Shown piece after piece: positions 1-6,602 of a DNA stretch of 9,408 nucleotides (position 1 is the stretch's first letter; each line of letters begins with the position of its first letter). The stretch lies in NCBI GenBank assembly GCA_000403945.1, contig APFI01000080.1, forward strand, positions 1 to 9,408. Reading direction: 5' to 3'. Below the pieces are notes generated by a model. It was not told the origin of the DNA. It searched no databases and saw only the letters and a list, made by a program, of their open reading frames with translations. Source of the stretch: Desulfovibrio sp. Dsv1. GTDB lineage: Bacteria; Desulfobacterota; Desulfovibrionia; Desulfovibrionales; Desulfovibrionaceae. A program made the translations under genes and the position numbers.

Positions 1-41
1 CATACCACATCCTGCTGAGATTCTGGACTTTTTTAGTTGGC

Positions 42-56
42 CTTAGCCGGACAGCA
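42..56. repeat. IS-end-like inverted repeat, left copy
   Basis: The 15 bases CTTAGCCGGACAGCA are the exact reverse complement of TGCTGTCCGGCTAAG at 9350-9364 at the other end of the window. Similarity just outside the core is patchy. The geometry fits the outer tip of an insertion sequence extending leftwards out of the window, with the tip around 56-61. No transposase reading frame for it is visible, so the family is not assigned; that it is an IS end is inference. Confidence 0.5.
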
Positions 57-95
57 TTGGGCTTGATTCGATCAGGCTGGGCACGGGAAAGATAG

Positions 96-143
96 AAGAG
101 AGTACTCATAGCTCACCTCTTGGCGCACTATGAGTACTCTCTT
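96..143. repeat. Perfect 16-bp inverted repeat (hairpin)
   Basis: Arms at 96-111 (AAGAGAGTACTCATAG) and 128-143 are exact reverse complements around a 16-base loop. The hairpin lies about 47 bases beyond the stop codon of the minus-strand lipoprotein gene, so it could end that transcript. The bases following it on the minus strand (CTATCTTTCCC) are not a good U-tract. It may instead belong to mobile DNA between the gene end and the left IS-like tip. Confidence 0.6.
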
Positions 144-189
144 ACAAACCTTTTGACAATTAATGAGTCCTGAATCTAGTAAAATTGTC

Positions 190-318
190 CTAACGGCTGC
201 CCACCCCGACCCCCACAATGGTCTGCCCCTTGGCCCGCACCTGCGCGTTCTGACCGCAGGCGGCCAGCAGCGCCATCAGACAAAGCAACGGGATCAGGCG
301 GCGCGCCCAGTTACGCAT
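190..318 (-). CDS. Small lipoprotein (42 aa)
   Basis: A 42-residue predicted lipoprotein. It has a positively charged start (MRNWARR), a hydrophobic stretch at about residues 8-20 and a lipobox LLAAC, so Cys21 would be lipidated after signal peptidase II cleavage. Only about 22 residues remain in the mature form, ending in a glycine/valine-rich tail (VGVGVGSR). The start at 318 was chosen because AGGAAAGG lies just upstream and residues 1-7 make a proper n-region; a longer in-frame start at 375 would bury the signal peptide. The start overlaps the last codons of the acetyltransferase gene by 8 bases, suggesting translational coupling. I do not recognise a function. The stop lies close to a change in sequence character, so the native C-terminus may have been altered. 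Confidence 0.6.
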   Translation of the reverse strand: MRNWARRLIPLLCLMALLAACGQNAQVRAKGQTIVGVGVGSR

Positions 319-1228
319 GTGGCCTTTCCTGTGAAATCCGGGCTCCGGCGGGCACGTCGTCAGTGATCCAGACATTGCCGCCGATGACTGCGCCGGAACC
401 GATGGTCACCCGCCCCAGAATGGTGGCTCCGGCATAGACCGTGACATTGTCCTCCAGCACCGGATGCCGAGGAATGCCCTTAGTCAGGGTACCGTCGGGA
501 TTTTTGGGAAAAGACAGCGCCCCCAGCGTCACGCCTTGGTACAGACGGCAGCCGCGTCCCAAAACGCAGGTTTCGCCGATGACCACGCCCGTGCCGTGGT
601 CGATGAAGAAATCTTCGCCGATGGTCGCGCCGGGATGGATATCAATGCCCGTGCGCGAGTGGGCCATTTCGGAAATAATGCGGGGAATCACCGGCACTTT
701 TAGCCTGTAGAGCACATGGGCGATGCGGTGGTGCAGCATGGCGTGCATGGAGGGATAGCAGAAAATGGTTTCGCCGGGGCTGGTGGCCGCCGGATCACCC
801 TCATAGGCGGCCTGGGCGTCGCCCGCCAGCAGACGGCGGAGTTCGGGCAGACGCTCCATGAAGCCCAAGGCCTCGACTGCGCCTCCGTTTTCACAAGCGG
901 TGCAGGGATCAGAGGTCTTCCGGCCCTCGCAGGAGAAACAGAAACCGCGCATGATCTGCTCGCTCAGCAAATGGTAAATGGAATCCAAATTGGCCGAAAG
1001 ATGATAGCGCATGGATTCACGTCGGACCCTGGTGGAGCCGAAATAGCCCGGGAAAATTGCCGCGCGCAGGCGTTCCATGATTTCCCGCAACGCGTCCAGC
1101 GAAGGCATGGCCGCACCTTGGGCCGGGCTATGCCAGACAATATCCAGGGAGGAAGAATGGCAGAGCCGCTCCACCACCGCATCCAGTTCCGGCATGGTCA
1201 CGGCCTTGTCATCATAACTCTTGCTCAT
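311..1228 (-). CDS. Serine O-acetyltransferase (CysE/EpsC-like)
   Basis: Probably converts L-serine and acetyl-CoA to O-acetyl-L-serine, the first step of cysteine synthesis, in the cytoplasm. The protein has 305 residues. The C-terminal half (about 185-300) is a left-handed beta-helix of hexapeptide repeats with family landmarks: TGIDIHPGATIG at 193-204, DHGTG with the catalytic Asp210-His211 pair, and RHP with His255, matching the essential CysE histidine of the second motif. The N-terminal helical domain contains an unusual C-x2-C-x8-C-x2-C cluster (Cys97, 100, 109, 112). The start at 1228 has AGGA eight to nine bases upstream; an in-frame GTG at 1303 would add 25 residues with no family resemblance and a poorly spaced ribosome site. 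The tail overlaps the lipoprotein start. Family assignment is firm; the exact gene name (cysE or epsC) is left open. Confidence 0.92.
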   Translation of the reverse strand: MSKSYDDKAVTMPELDAVVERLCHSSSLDIVWHSPAQGAAMPSLDALREIMERLRAAIFPGYFGSTRVRRESMRYHLSANLDSIYHLLSEQIMRGFCFSCEGRKTSDPCTACENGGAVEALGFMERLPELRRLLAGDAQAAYEGDPAATSPGETIFCYPSMHAMLHHRIAHVLYRLKVPVIPRIISEMAHSRTGIDIHPGATIGEDFFIDHGTGVVIGETCVLGRGCRLYQGVTLGALSFPKNPDGTLTKGIPRHPVLEDNVTVYAGATILGRVTIGSGAVIGGNVWITDDVPAGARISQERPHA

Positions 1229-1432
1229 GGGTGATATCCTGTTGTTTTTCCTCTTGTACACGGCCTGTGGCCAGCCTGCAACGGCTTTTGTCGAGGGGCA
1301 CATTCCTCACATTGCCGCAGACGCGAGAAACCCAAGCCTGTCACCATTGAAGATGCCGCTTGATGCTGAAGCCTGCTTGCCTTGCGACACATGCGCGTGG
1401 AGCATTCCGGCATTTTCAATGTCAGAATGCCC

Positions 1433-1459
1433 TGAAGTTTTTCAGGTTCCGGCCGATAG
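1433..1459 (+). promoter_or_regulatory. Sigma-28 (FliA) type promoter
   Basis: TGAAGTTT (1433-1440), an 11-base spacer, then GCCGATAG (1452-1459). The enteric FliA consensus is TAAAGTTT-N11-GCCGATAA, so 14 of 16 positions match with exact spacing. Transcription would start roughly at 1465, about 40 bases before the ATG of the small gene at 1505. The fit to consensus is seen directly; its use is inferred. Confidence 0.8.
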
Positions 1460-1504
1460 GCGTTGTCGAGTATAAGCAGCGGCGTGACGTAAGGAGCATA
1501 TTGT

Positions 1505-1684
1505 ATGGAAGACGTGCAGATGGGCATGAGCGTGATCTTCACCAGGGAAGCCCTGAACTTCCAGTCCAAGATGGTCTCGAACCTGATCAACGGCAGCATC
1601 GACAAGGGGCAAGAAATGCAGCAGAAAATGGTCCCCGGTCTAGCCGCCGGGGGCATCGGCTCCAAACTGAATGTGGAAGCCTGA
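1505..1684 (+). CDS. Small putative motility-associated protein (59 aa)
   Basis: A 59-residue reading frame beginning MEDVQMGMSVIF and ending SKLNVEA. AAGGAG at 1491-1496 sits eight bases before the ATG, an excellent ribosome binding site. A near-consensus sigma-28 promoter lies about 45 bases upstream of the start, and a GC-rich hairpin follows at 1854-1881. It has no signal peptide or membrane segment. It is mostly an amphipathic helix rich in Gln, Met and Lys (residues 10-43), then a glycine-rich turn (GLAAGGIG). Size, helix pattern and promoter resemble the YjfB-like 'putative motility protein' family of short flagellar-regulon proteins, but I cannot align it and the family call is tentative. 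The divergent neighbour is the acetyltransferase gene. Confidence 0.7.
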   Translation: MEDVQMGMSVIFTREALNFQSKMVSNLINGSIDKGQEMQQKMVPGLAAGGIGSKLNVEA

Positions 1685-1853
1685 TCGCGGTAATCTGGCA
1701 TGAACGGTCGCACGAATTTCGACAAAACCAGCGATGCCCGAAATAGGACGCGGGGCGCGGCGGTTGAACCTTGCGCCGGTCCCGGCGTATTTTTCGGAAA
1801 ACAGGCCAATGACGGCGCAAAGGCCGCAACGCGGGATTCGCCGTCATTCCGAA

Positions 1854-1881
1854 CGGCCCGGCGCTTTTCCGCGCCGGGCCG
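1854..1881. terminator. GC-rich hairpin between convergent genes
   Basis: CGGCCCGGCGC (1854-1864) pairs perfectly with GCGCCGGGCCG (1871-1881) around the loop TTTTCC. It lies between the plus-strand small gene ending at 1684 and the minus-strand P-II-like gene ending at 1889, eight bases from the latter's stop. T-tracts are weak on both sides, so termination may be imperfect. The stretch 1685-1853 holds nothing else I can support. Confidence 0.65.
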
Positions 1882-1888
1882 CATTTCA

Positions 1889-2626
1889 TCAAAACAAAGG
1901 CATCTCCCGACGCGCTCGGCTTTGACCGGCGGCACGCCCCAAAGGAAAAAAGCTCTCCACATCCATGCAAAAGGCAATGCCGATGCCGGGTTCGTTCATA
2001 CTGGGCGTCCGGCGGATGGCCTCAAGAATGTCCGGAGCCGCCGCCTTTTCCGTCAGAACCATTAGAAATTCCTTTTCCGGCACAATGGTGATGCCGAAAA
2101 ATTTCACGTCCTCTTCCCGGCCCGTGCCGCGAGCGTTGATGATCGTGCCGCCCGTAGCCCCCGCCGCGCGCGCCGCGTTCATCACGTCGTCGGCGTAGCC
2201 CGCGTTGACGATGACGCAGATCAGTTGGTGGCTTGCCTGTGCGCTCATGTTTTCACCTGTTGCCGTAATGGAAGGTTGGGGGGCCGGGCCGCCGGACGCG
2301 GGCAAAATGTGCCGCAATATGCTGGACACGTCGATGACGAAGCCGATGCCCGGCACCTTTCTGGCCGGGCCGTTCTTATCCCGCAGGGCCTTGATGATGA
2401 CGGGCATCTCCCCGGCCGGGGCCAGAGTGAGCACCAGATCCTTTTCCGTGTCGTCCAAGCAGAGCAGCCTCAGGATACGGTTTTCCGCCGTGCCGCGCCC
2501 GAGCAGCACCGTGCCGCCGCGCGCGCCCGCCCGTTTGACGGTTTCCACCACAAGATCACCCTGATTCCTGCCCACAATGCTCACCAGGAGCTTGCCGGGC
2601 GCGTAGATTGTGGCCAGTACGCTCAT
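1889..2626 (-). CDS. Tandem P-II-like signalling protein
   Basis: A 245-residue protein made of two P-II-like (GlnB-fold) domains, at about residues 12-107 and 134-228, joined by a Pro/Ala/Gly-rich linker (108-130). Each copy has the family's GGT-[VI]-[LI] strand followed by an [AG]RGT turn (GGTVLLGRGT at 38-47, GGTIINARGT at 159-168). Each ends in PGIG-x-[AV]-F-x-[IM]-DV-style strands (PGIGFVIDV at 92-100, PGIGIAFCMDV at 213-223). Domain 2 also carries a VPEKEFLMVL strand typical of P-II-like proteins. Ordinary P-II proteins are ~112-residue trimers, so this is a fused duplication. No uridylylated tyrosine at the usual T-loop place is obvious. Its ATG overlaps the stop of the DUF1538 gene (ATGA), so it is probably co-translated with and acts on that membrane protein. 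The ligand is unknown. Confidence 0.82.
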   Translation of the reverse strand: MSVLATIYAPGKLLVSIVGRNQGDLVVETVKRAGARGGTVLLGRGTAENRILRLLCLDDTEKDLVLTLAPAGEMPVIIKALRDKNGPARKVPGIGFVIDVSSILRHILPASGGPAPQPSITATGENMSAQASHQLICVIVNAGYADDVMNAARAAGATGGTIINARGTGREEDVKFFGITIVPEKEFLMVLTEKAAAPDILEAIRRTPSMNEPGIGIAFCMDVESFFPLGRAAGQSRARREMPLF

Positions 2627-4131
2627 GAACGCTCTTCCTCGGCGGCACTGCTGGCCGGGTTACGCAAAGCGCCCCGGCGCCGGACGGCCGCCTTTTCCCG
2701 GCGATCGAAAAGAATGCCCAGAATCTGGATGGTAATCAGGGGCGTCATGGCGATCATGGCGATGACGCCGAACGCGTCGGTGATGGGGTTGCCGCCCAGA
2801 CTGCGGGAAGCCCCCAGCGTGAATGCCAGAATAAAGGTGGATGCCATGGGGCCGGAAGCCACGCCGCCGGAGTCGAAGGCAATGGCCGTGAACATGCGCG
2901 GACAGAACAACGTCAGCGCCAGAGCCAGAATATAGCCGGGAATCAGGAACCACCAGATGCTCAGCCCTGTCACCACGCGCAGCATGGACATCCCCACGGC
3001 GGCCGCCACGCCGATGCACAGGGACACCAGCATGATCCCGCGCTTGATGTGCCCGCCGGAAACCTCCTCCACCTGGGCGTTGAGCACCCAGACGGCGGGT
3101 TCGGCGCAGACGGCCAGCGCGCCCAGGGCCACGCCCACCAGGATCAGAAAATAACGGAAGTCATGCTGGGCGAGAATGGCCCCCAGCTCACGTCCGGCCG
3201 GGATGAAGCCGCCCTTGACCCCCACGAAGAAGCAGACCAGCCCCAGAAAGGTATAGACCAAGCCGACGCCCATGCGGATAGTCTGATACCGTGTGAGCCG
3301 CAGCAGAAAAATTTTGAAGATCACGAACAGGGCCACCAACGGCCCCAGAGCCATGCCGACCTCTCCGGCCACCTCGGGCACAAGAGCCCAGAAATGTCCC
3401 AGCAGGGTGGAAGCGTGCGCTTCAACAACCTCGGCTACCGCTCCGGTGCGGCCCTTGTGCAGCATGCCCAGAATCAGCACCGAGAGCACCGGGCCGATGG
3501 ATGCCAGTCCGATGAGCCCGAAACTGTCGTCCTTGCCGTTGCCGCCGCGCACGGCGGCGACGCCCACGCCCAGCGCCATGATGAAGGGGACGGTCATGGG
3601 GCCGGTGGTGGCGCCCCCGGCATCGAAGGCCACGCCCAGAAAAGCCGGGCTGGTCAGAGCCGCGCAGCCGAAAATCAGCAGATAGAAAAGCAGAAGCAAC
3701 AGCCTGAGCGGAATCTGAAAAATGATCCGGCCCATGGCGATGGCCACGAACAGGCCCACGCCCACGGCGATCATGCCTACCAGCATGGAGCGGGATATGC
3801 CCGGGTCCACGGCGGAAACCTGCTGGGCCAGCACATGCACGTCCGGCTCGGCCACGGTAATGAAAAAACCGATCACAAAGCCCGCGCCCAGAAGCAGGGG
3901 CAGATTGCGGCGGGAGGTCAGGGCCGAACCGGCCTTCTGGCCCACAGGCACTACGCCGATGTCCGCGCCCAGCAAAAAAACGCTCAACCCGAGAATCAGC
4001 AAAACGCCGCCCACCAGAAATTCCGCCAGAGCATCGCCCAGAGGGGCTGCCGTGAGATGCAGCAGACAGACCACCAGCATCACCGGAATGACGGAAATGG
4101 CCGACTCCTTGATTTTTTCCAGTAGAACCAC
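2623..4131 (-). CDS. DUF1538 family membrane protein
   Basis: A 502-residue polytopic inner-membrane protein with about a dozen hydrophobic segments, built from two homologous halves. The halves repeat at a spacing of about 250 residues: AEPDVHVLAQQV at 94-105 with AEPAVWVLNAQV at 343-354, and FDAGGATTGPMT at 169-180 with FDSGGVASGPMA at 419-430. These match what I know of DUF1538 proteins, which are thought to be transporters; the substrate is unknown. The GTG start at 4131 was chosen because GGGAG lies five bases upstream and the protein then begins at a short amphipathic helix before the first membrane segment; the reading frame stays open to 4344, but that extension is not membrane-like and reaches into the divergent gene. 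It is first in an operon with the P-II-like gene, which begins within its stop codon; the pairing suggests a regulated transporter (inference). Confidence 0.85.
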   Translation of the reverse strand: MVLLEKIKESAISVIPVMLVVCLLHLTAAPLGDALAEFLVGGVLLILGLSVFLLGADIGVVPVGQKAGSALTSRRNLPLLLGAGFVIGFFITVAEPDVHVLAQQVSAVDPGISRSMLVGMIAVGVGLFVAIAMGRIIFQIPLRLLLLLFYLLIFGCAALTSPAFLGVAFDAGGATTGPMTVPFIMALGVGVAAVRGGNGKDDSFGLIGLASIGPVLSVLILGMLHKGRTGAVAEVVEAHASTLLGHFWALVPEVAGEVGMALGPLVALFVIFKIFLLRLTRYQTIRMGVGLVYTFLGLVCFFVGVKGGFIPAGRELGAILAQHDFRYFLILVGVALGALAVCAEPAVWVLNAQVEEVSGGHIKRGIMLVSLCIGVAAAVGMSMLRVVTGLSIWWFLIPGYILALALTLFCPRMFTAIAFDSGGVASGPMASTFILAFTLGASRSLGGNPITDAFGVIAMIAMTPLITIQILGILFDRREKAAVRRRGALRNPASSAAEEERS

Positions 4132-4325
4132 ACGGACTCCCAAACCGTGAAAACATACAAAATCTAAGCCAGTTATAGAAATGGTATGCAATGAACGCCG
4201 CAAAGTCAAGACGGGTGGGGCCAAGACAGACGCGCAAGACCACCGCATTGACAAATCCGCTCCTTGAGATAGCGTTGGCACAACGCGTAATTTCAGGCGC
4301 AACACACTCGAGAGGAGCGCATTCA
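4132..4325. promoter_or_regulatory. Divergent promoter region
   Basis: This 194-base gap separates the minus-strand DUF1538 operon from the plus-strand dehydrogenase gene, so it must hold both promoters. A TTGACA at 4249-4254 could be a plus-strand -35 box, but no convincing -10 follows at the right distance. The AT-rich stretch at about 4150-4190 could serve the minus-strand operon. I could not define an operator. Confidence 0.4.
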
Positions 4326-5252
4326 GTGAAGATTCTTGTAACACCCCGTTCCTTCGGCAAAAACAATCCCGAGCTTTTTGACATCCTGCGTGACGCCGGG
4401 CTGGAAATCATCCGCAACGACAGCGGCGGCATCCTCTCTGAAGAGGCTGTCAAAGAGAAGTTGTCCCCCTGCGAGGGTGTCATTCTGGGCGTGGACCCCA
4501 TGAACGCCGCCGTGCTGGCCGCCGCACCGAAGTTGCGCGCCATCGCCAAGTACGGCGTGGGTCTGGACAATATTGACCTGGATGCCTGCAAGGCGCGCGG
4601 CATCGCCGTCTCGCGTACTGTGGGGGCCAACAGCAACGCCGTGGCGGACTACGCCCTGACCCTGATGCTGGCCGTGGCCCGCAGGGCGGCACTCATCGAC
4701 CGGCGCTGCCGCGATAAGGACTGGAGCAAGATCACCGGCATTGACCTCTACGGTAAAACGCTGGGCATTGTGGGCTTGGGGGCTATCGGCAAATGCGTGG
4801 CCCGCCGGGCGCGCGGCTTCGACATGAAAATTCTGGCCCACGACGTGGTCTGGGACGATGCCTACGCCCGCGCGAACGGCATTGAACGGGTCGATGTGGA
4901 CCGCATCTGCCGCGAAGCCGATTTCATCAGCCTGCATACGGTGCTCACGGAGGAAACCCGCAATTTGATCAACGCCGAACGCCTGTCCGTCATGAAAAAA
5001 ACCGCCGTACTCATCAACACGGCGCGCGGCGGGCTCATTGACGAAGCCGCGCTGCTGGCCGCCCTGCAAGAAGGACGCATCTACGGCGCGGGCCTGGACG
5101 TCTTTGAGCAGGAACCCCCGGCGGACCCGGCCTGGTATACGCTGGACAATCTGGTCATGGGCTCGCACTGCTCCTCATCCACGGCCGGGGCCACCGAGCA
5201 AATGGGGCATATGGCCGTGGCTAATCTGCTGCGCGATCTGGGCCTGTGCTGA
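4326..5252 (+). CDS. D-2-hydroxyacid dehydrogenase, NAD-dependent
   Basis: A 308-residue cytoplasmic oxidoreductase of the D-isomer-specific 2-hydroxyacid dehydrogenase family, interconverting a 2-hydroxyacid and a 2-oxoacid with NAD(H). The Rossmann fingerprint GLGAIG is at 150-155. The catalytic triad is present: Arg234 in NTARGG, Glu263 in DVFEQEP, His281 in GSH. The N-terminal lobe has KYGVGLDNID (75-84), as in phosphoglycerate dehydrogenase-like members. There is no C-terminal ACT domain, so it is a short form; 3-phosphoglycerate, hydroxypyruvate, glyoxylate or another oxoacid are all possible. The segment after the histidine (CSSSTAGATEQM) is unusual in its serines. The GTG start at 4326 has GAGGAG at 4312-4317; the reading frame is open from 4191, but the extra residues are unlike the family. 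It is divergent from the DUF1538/P-II operon, with a hairpin downstream. Confidence 0.88.
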   Translation: MKILVTPRSFGKNNPELFDILRDAGLEIIRNDSGGILSEEAVKEKLSPCEGVILGVDPMNAAVLAAAPKLRAIAKYGVGLDNIDLDACKARGIAVSRTVGANSNAVADYALTLMLAVARRAALIDRRCRDKDWSKITGIDLYGKTLGIVGLGAIGKCVARRARGFDMKILAHDVVWDDAYARANGIERVDVDRICREADFISLHTVLTEETRNLINAERLSVMKKTAVLINTARGGLIDEAALLAALQEGRIYGAGLDVFEQEPPADPAWYTLDNLVMGSHCSSSTAGATEQMGHMAVANLLRDLGLC

Positions 5253-5273
5253 GCGCGCTTTTTACGTCCGTAC

Positions 5274-5319
5274 GCAAAGTCCGCCCCTGCCTTCAGCATA
5301 CGGGAGGGGTGGACTTTGC
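5274..5319. terminator. Strong hairpin after the dehydrogenase gene
   Basis: The arms at 5274-5288 (GCAAAGTCCGCCCCT) and 5305-5319 (AGGGGTGGACTTTGC) pair over 15 positions with one G-T pair and a 16-base loop. It lies 22 bases after the dehydrogenase stop and 12 bases beyond the stop of the convergent activator remnant, so it probably terminates both. The plus-side tail CTTTCGTTCC is only moderately T-rich. Confidence 0.65.
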
Positions 5320-5331
5320 CTTTCGTTCCGC

Positions 5332-5655
5332 TCAGTGTATCCGCGCCCATACCTCCTCGCTTTCAATCTGCCTGAGACGGCGGTACAGTGTGGCCAGGCA
5401 GATGCCCATCCGGCGGACCACGTTTTTTGCCTTCCTTACTGCGGCCGTGGCGGCGCAGTAAATCTTCCATGAACGCTACGCCGAAAGAAGACTTGCGGCG
5501 GGGCGCAGCCCGCGCGCCGGGGCATTCCCTGTCCTCGACCAAGGCAAAGCGCAGTTCCAGCAATTTTTTGGTAAGCCGTCCGTCTTCACTGAAACAAATG
5601 CCGTGCTCTACAAAATTCTTCAGTTCACGCACACTGCCGGGCCAAGAATATAATT
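5332..5655 (-). pseudogene. 3' remnant of a sigma-54-dependent activator gene
   Basis: Only the C-terminal end of a bacterial enhancer-binding protein remains. Reading right to left, YSWPGSVRELKNFVEHG is the family's WPG-x-VREL motif at the end of the AAA+ ATPase domain, then comes a linker and a Fis-type helix-turn-helix. The reading frame breaks at a run of six A on the minus strand (T6 at 5423-5428): skipping one A restores KNVVRRMGICLATLYRRL and an end at WARIH with TGA at 5332-5334. The Walker and GAFTGA regions are missing; family similarity stops near 5650, where AT-rich DNA begins. So the gene is both truncated and frameshifted. Intact, it would have activated sigma-54 promoters, possibly near the hydroxyacid dehydrogenase gene it converges with (inference). 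Confidence 0.8.
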
Positions 5656-5722
5656 CGAAAAATATTAACAATTGGAGTTGTCTTAGATAGCGTAGTCACG
5701 AGATTGTCCGGAATTTTATTTT

Positions 5723-6540
5723 GTGGCTCGGTTTAAGTCTTTTGCCACAGAAACGTTAGATAAAAAAATTATGTTGTCTGACGAGGATCTGAAAAAGCGT
5801 ATTTCAGCTTGCGGAATTACATACGATGGAAAAGTTTACGCAGTATCAGCTCAGGCGGAAGACCGGATCAAGGAGCTAGTGGAAAAATACTTCGCTGCCG
5901 GAGCTCAACCTATTTTCTTCGCTGAATTCTATGCCAAAAATGAAACGTGGCTATTTGAATCAAGCATTGTCTCTGAAGAAATGTTGCCCGGTATTCTATC
6001 TAGACTATTTCACAAGCTATCGTTCACACAAACCTACTCTGAATATATTAGCGCTTCTGTTTCTAATGTCATTGAACATGAAATCCTTCGAGTGTGGAGC
6101 GATGATGTGCTGCTCACTTATGAACAAATTGCTGAACGATTGCAGTATATACCAATAGAGAGAATACGTTCAACTCTTTGGCAGAATAAGGACTTCATCT
6201 GGAATAGCGTCGGAACATTCTCACATATCAGCAAAATATACATTGATGATGGGGAGCGTGAAGCTATCCGCCAGGTCATCACTCGGGAGTGCAACAATCG
6301 AGGTTACGCTTCCCTTGCGACTCTATCCACTGATGAAAGTGAGGCGAGAAATAGTGATCTGTCCATAACTGCTGTTCACAGTGCGATATTTCACATTTGC
6401 TTGTCAGATAAATTTGATAATTATGGAAAAATTATTACACGTAAAGGCGACTCTCTCGATGCGTTGAGCATTATGAAAGAACACTTCAGAACTATCGACA
6501 AGTGTTCGTTGGATGACTTGTTTAATTATGAAAGAGAGTT
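5723..6540 (+). pseudogene. 5' part of winged-helix-like protein gene, cut by an IS
   Basis: A 272-codon AT-rich reading frame, interrupted at 6540 by the IS3-type element. The sequence suggests successive winged-helix-like segments, for example LTYEQIAERLQYIPIERI (about 131-148) followed by a wing-like WNSVGTFSHISKIYID, and another segment at about 185-265. It ends in LDALSIMKEHFRTIDKCSL-DDLFNYERE. Removing the IS and one AGTT copy fuses it in frame to LTGNVNRWIPMTAGN from 7744 on. It resembles a family of large uncharacterised gut-bacterial proteins with repeated helix-turn-helix units that I recall only in outline; no function is proposed. The GTG at 5723 has no clear ribosome site, the frame is open back to 5696, and an ATG lies at 5770, so the N-terminus is probably truncated too. 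Its codon use is much more AT-rich than that of the genes at 311-5252, indicating transfer. Confidence 0.7.
6537..6540. repeat. Target-site duplication, left copy (AGTT)
   Basis: AGTT directly precedes the left tip of the IS at 6541 and is repeated at 7740-7743 directly after its right tip. Four base pairs is the usual duplication for IS407-type IS3 elements. Confidence 0.8.
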
Positions 6541-6556
6541 TGACCCTCTCCCAGGG
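6541..6556. repeat. IS left terminal inverted repeat
   Basis: TGACCCTCTCCCAGGG, matching the inverted right tip in 12 of 16 positions. It starts with TGACC like other IS407-type ends. Confidence 0.75.
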
Positions 6557-6602
6557 AAATATACCATTGAAAAGCTAGTGTTTCTGGCATGGGAGCACAA
6601 GA

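Noticed and set aside
149..184. TTGACA at about 154 followed by TAGTAAAAT as a plus-strand promoter
   Set aside because: It would drive only antisense RNA into the lipoprotein and acetyltransferase genes, and the spacing is slightly long; not reported as a feature.
716..1234. Plus-strand frame of 172 codons
   Set aside because: Antisense shadow of the acetyltransferase gene.
1225..1977. Minus-strand frame of 250 codons
   Set aside because: Lies antisense to the well-supported 59-residue gene with its promoter, and crosses the hairpin; no recognisable domains.
3049..4125. Long plus-strand frame (358 codons) opposite the membrane protein gene
   Set aside because: Composition dominated by His, Gln, Gly and Ala as expected for the antisense of a GC-rich membrane-protein gene; no family features.
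3422..4636. Minus-strand frame of 404 codons overlapping the DUF1538 and dehydrogenase genes
   Set aside because: Runs in an alternate frame of one clear gene and antisense of another; product is Arg/Gly/His-rich noise.
4323..5168. Minus-strand frame of 281 codons
   Set aside because: Antisense shadow of the hydroxyacid dehydrogenase gene.
5423..5428. A6 run in the activator remnant as programmed -1 frameshifting
   Set aside because: The phase is AAA-AAA-C rather than A-AAA-AAC, and a -1 slip does not reach the frame that encodes the HTH; mutation is simpler.
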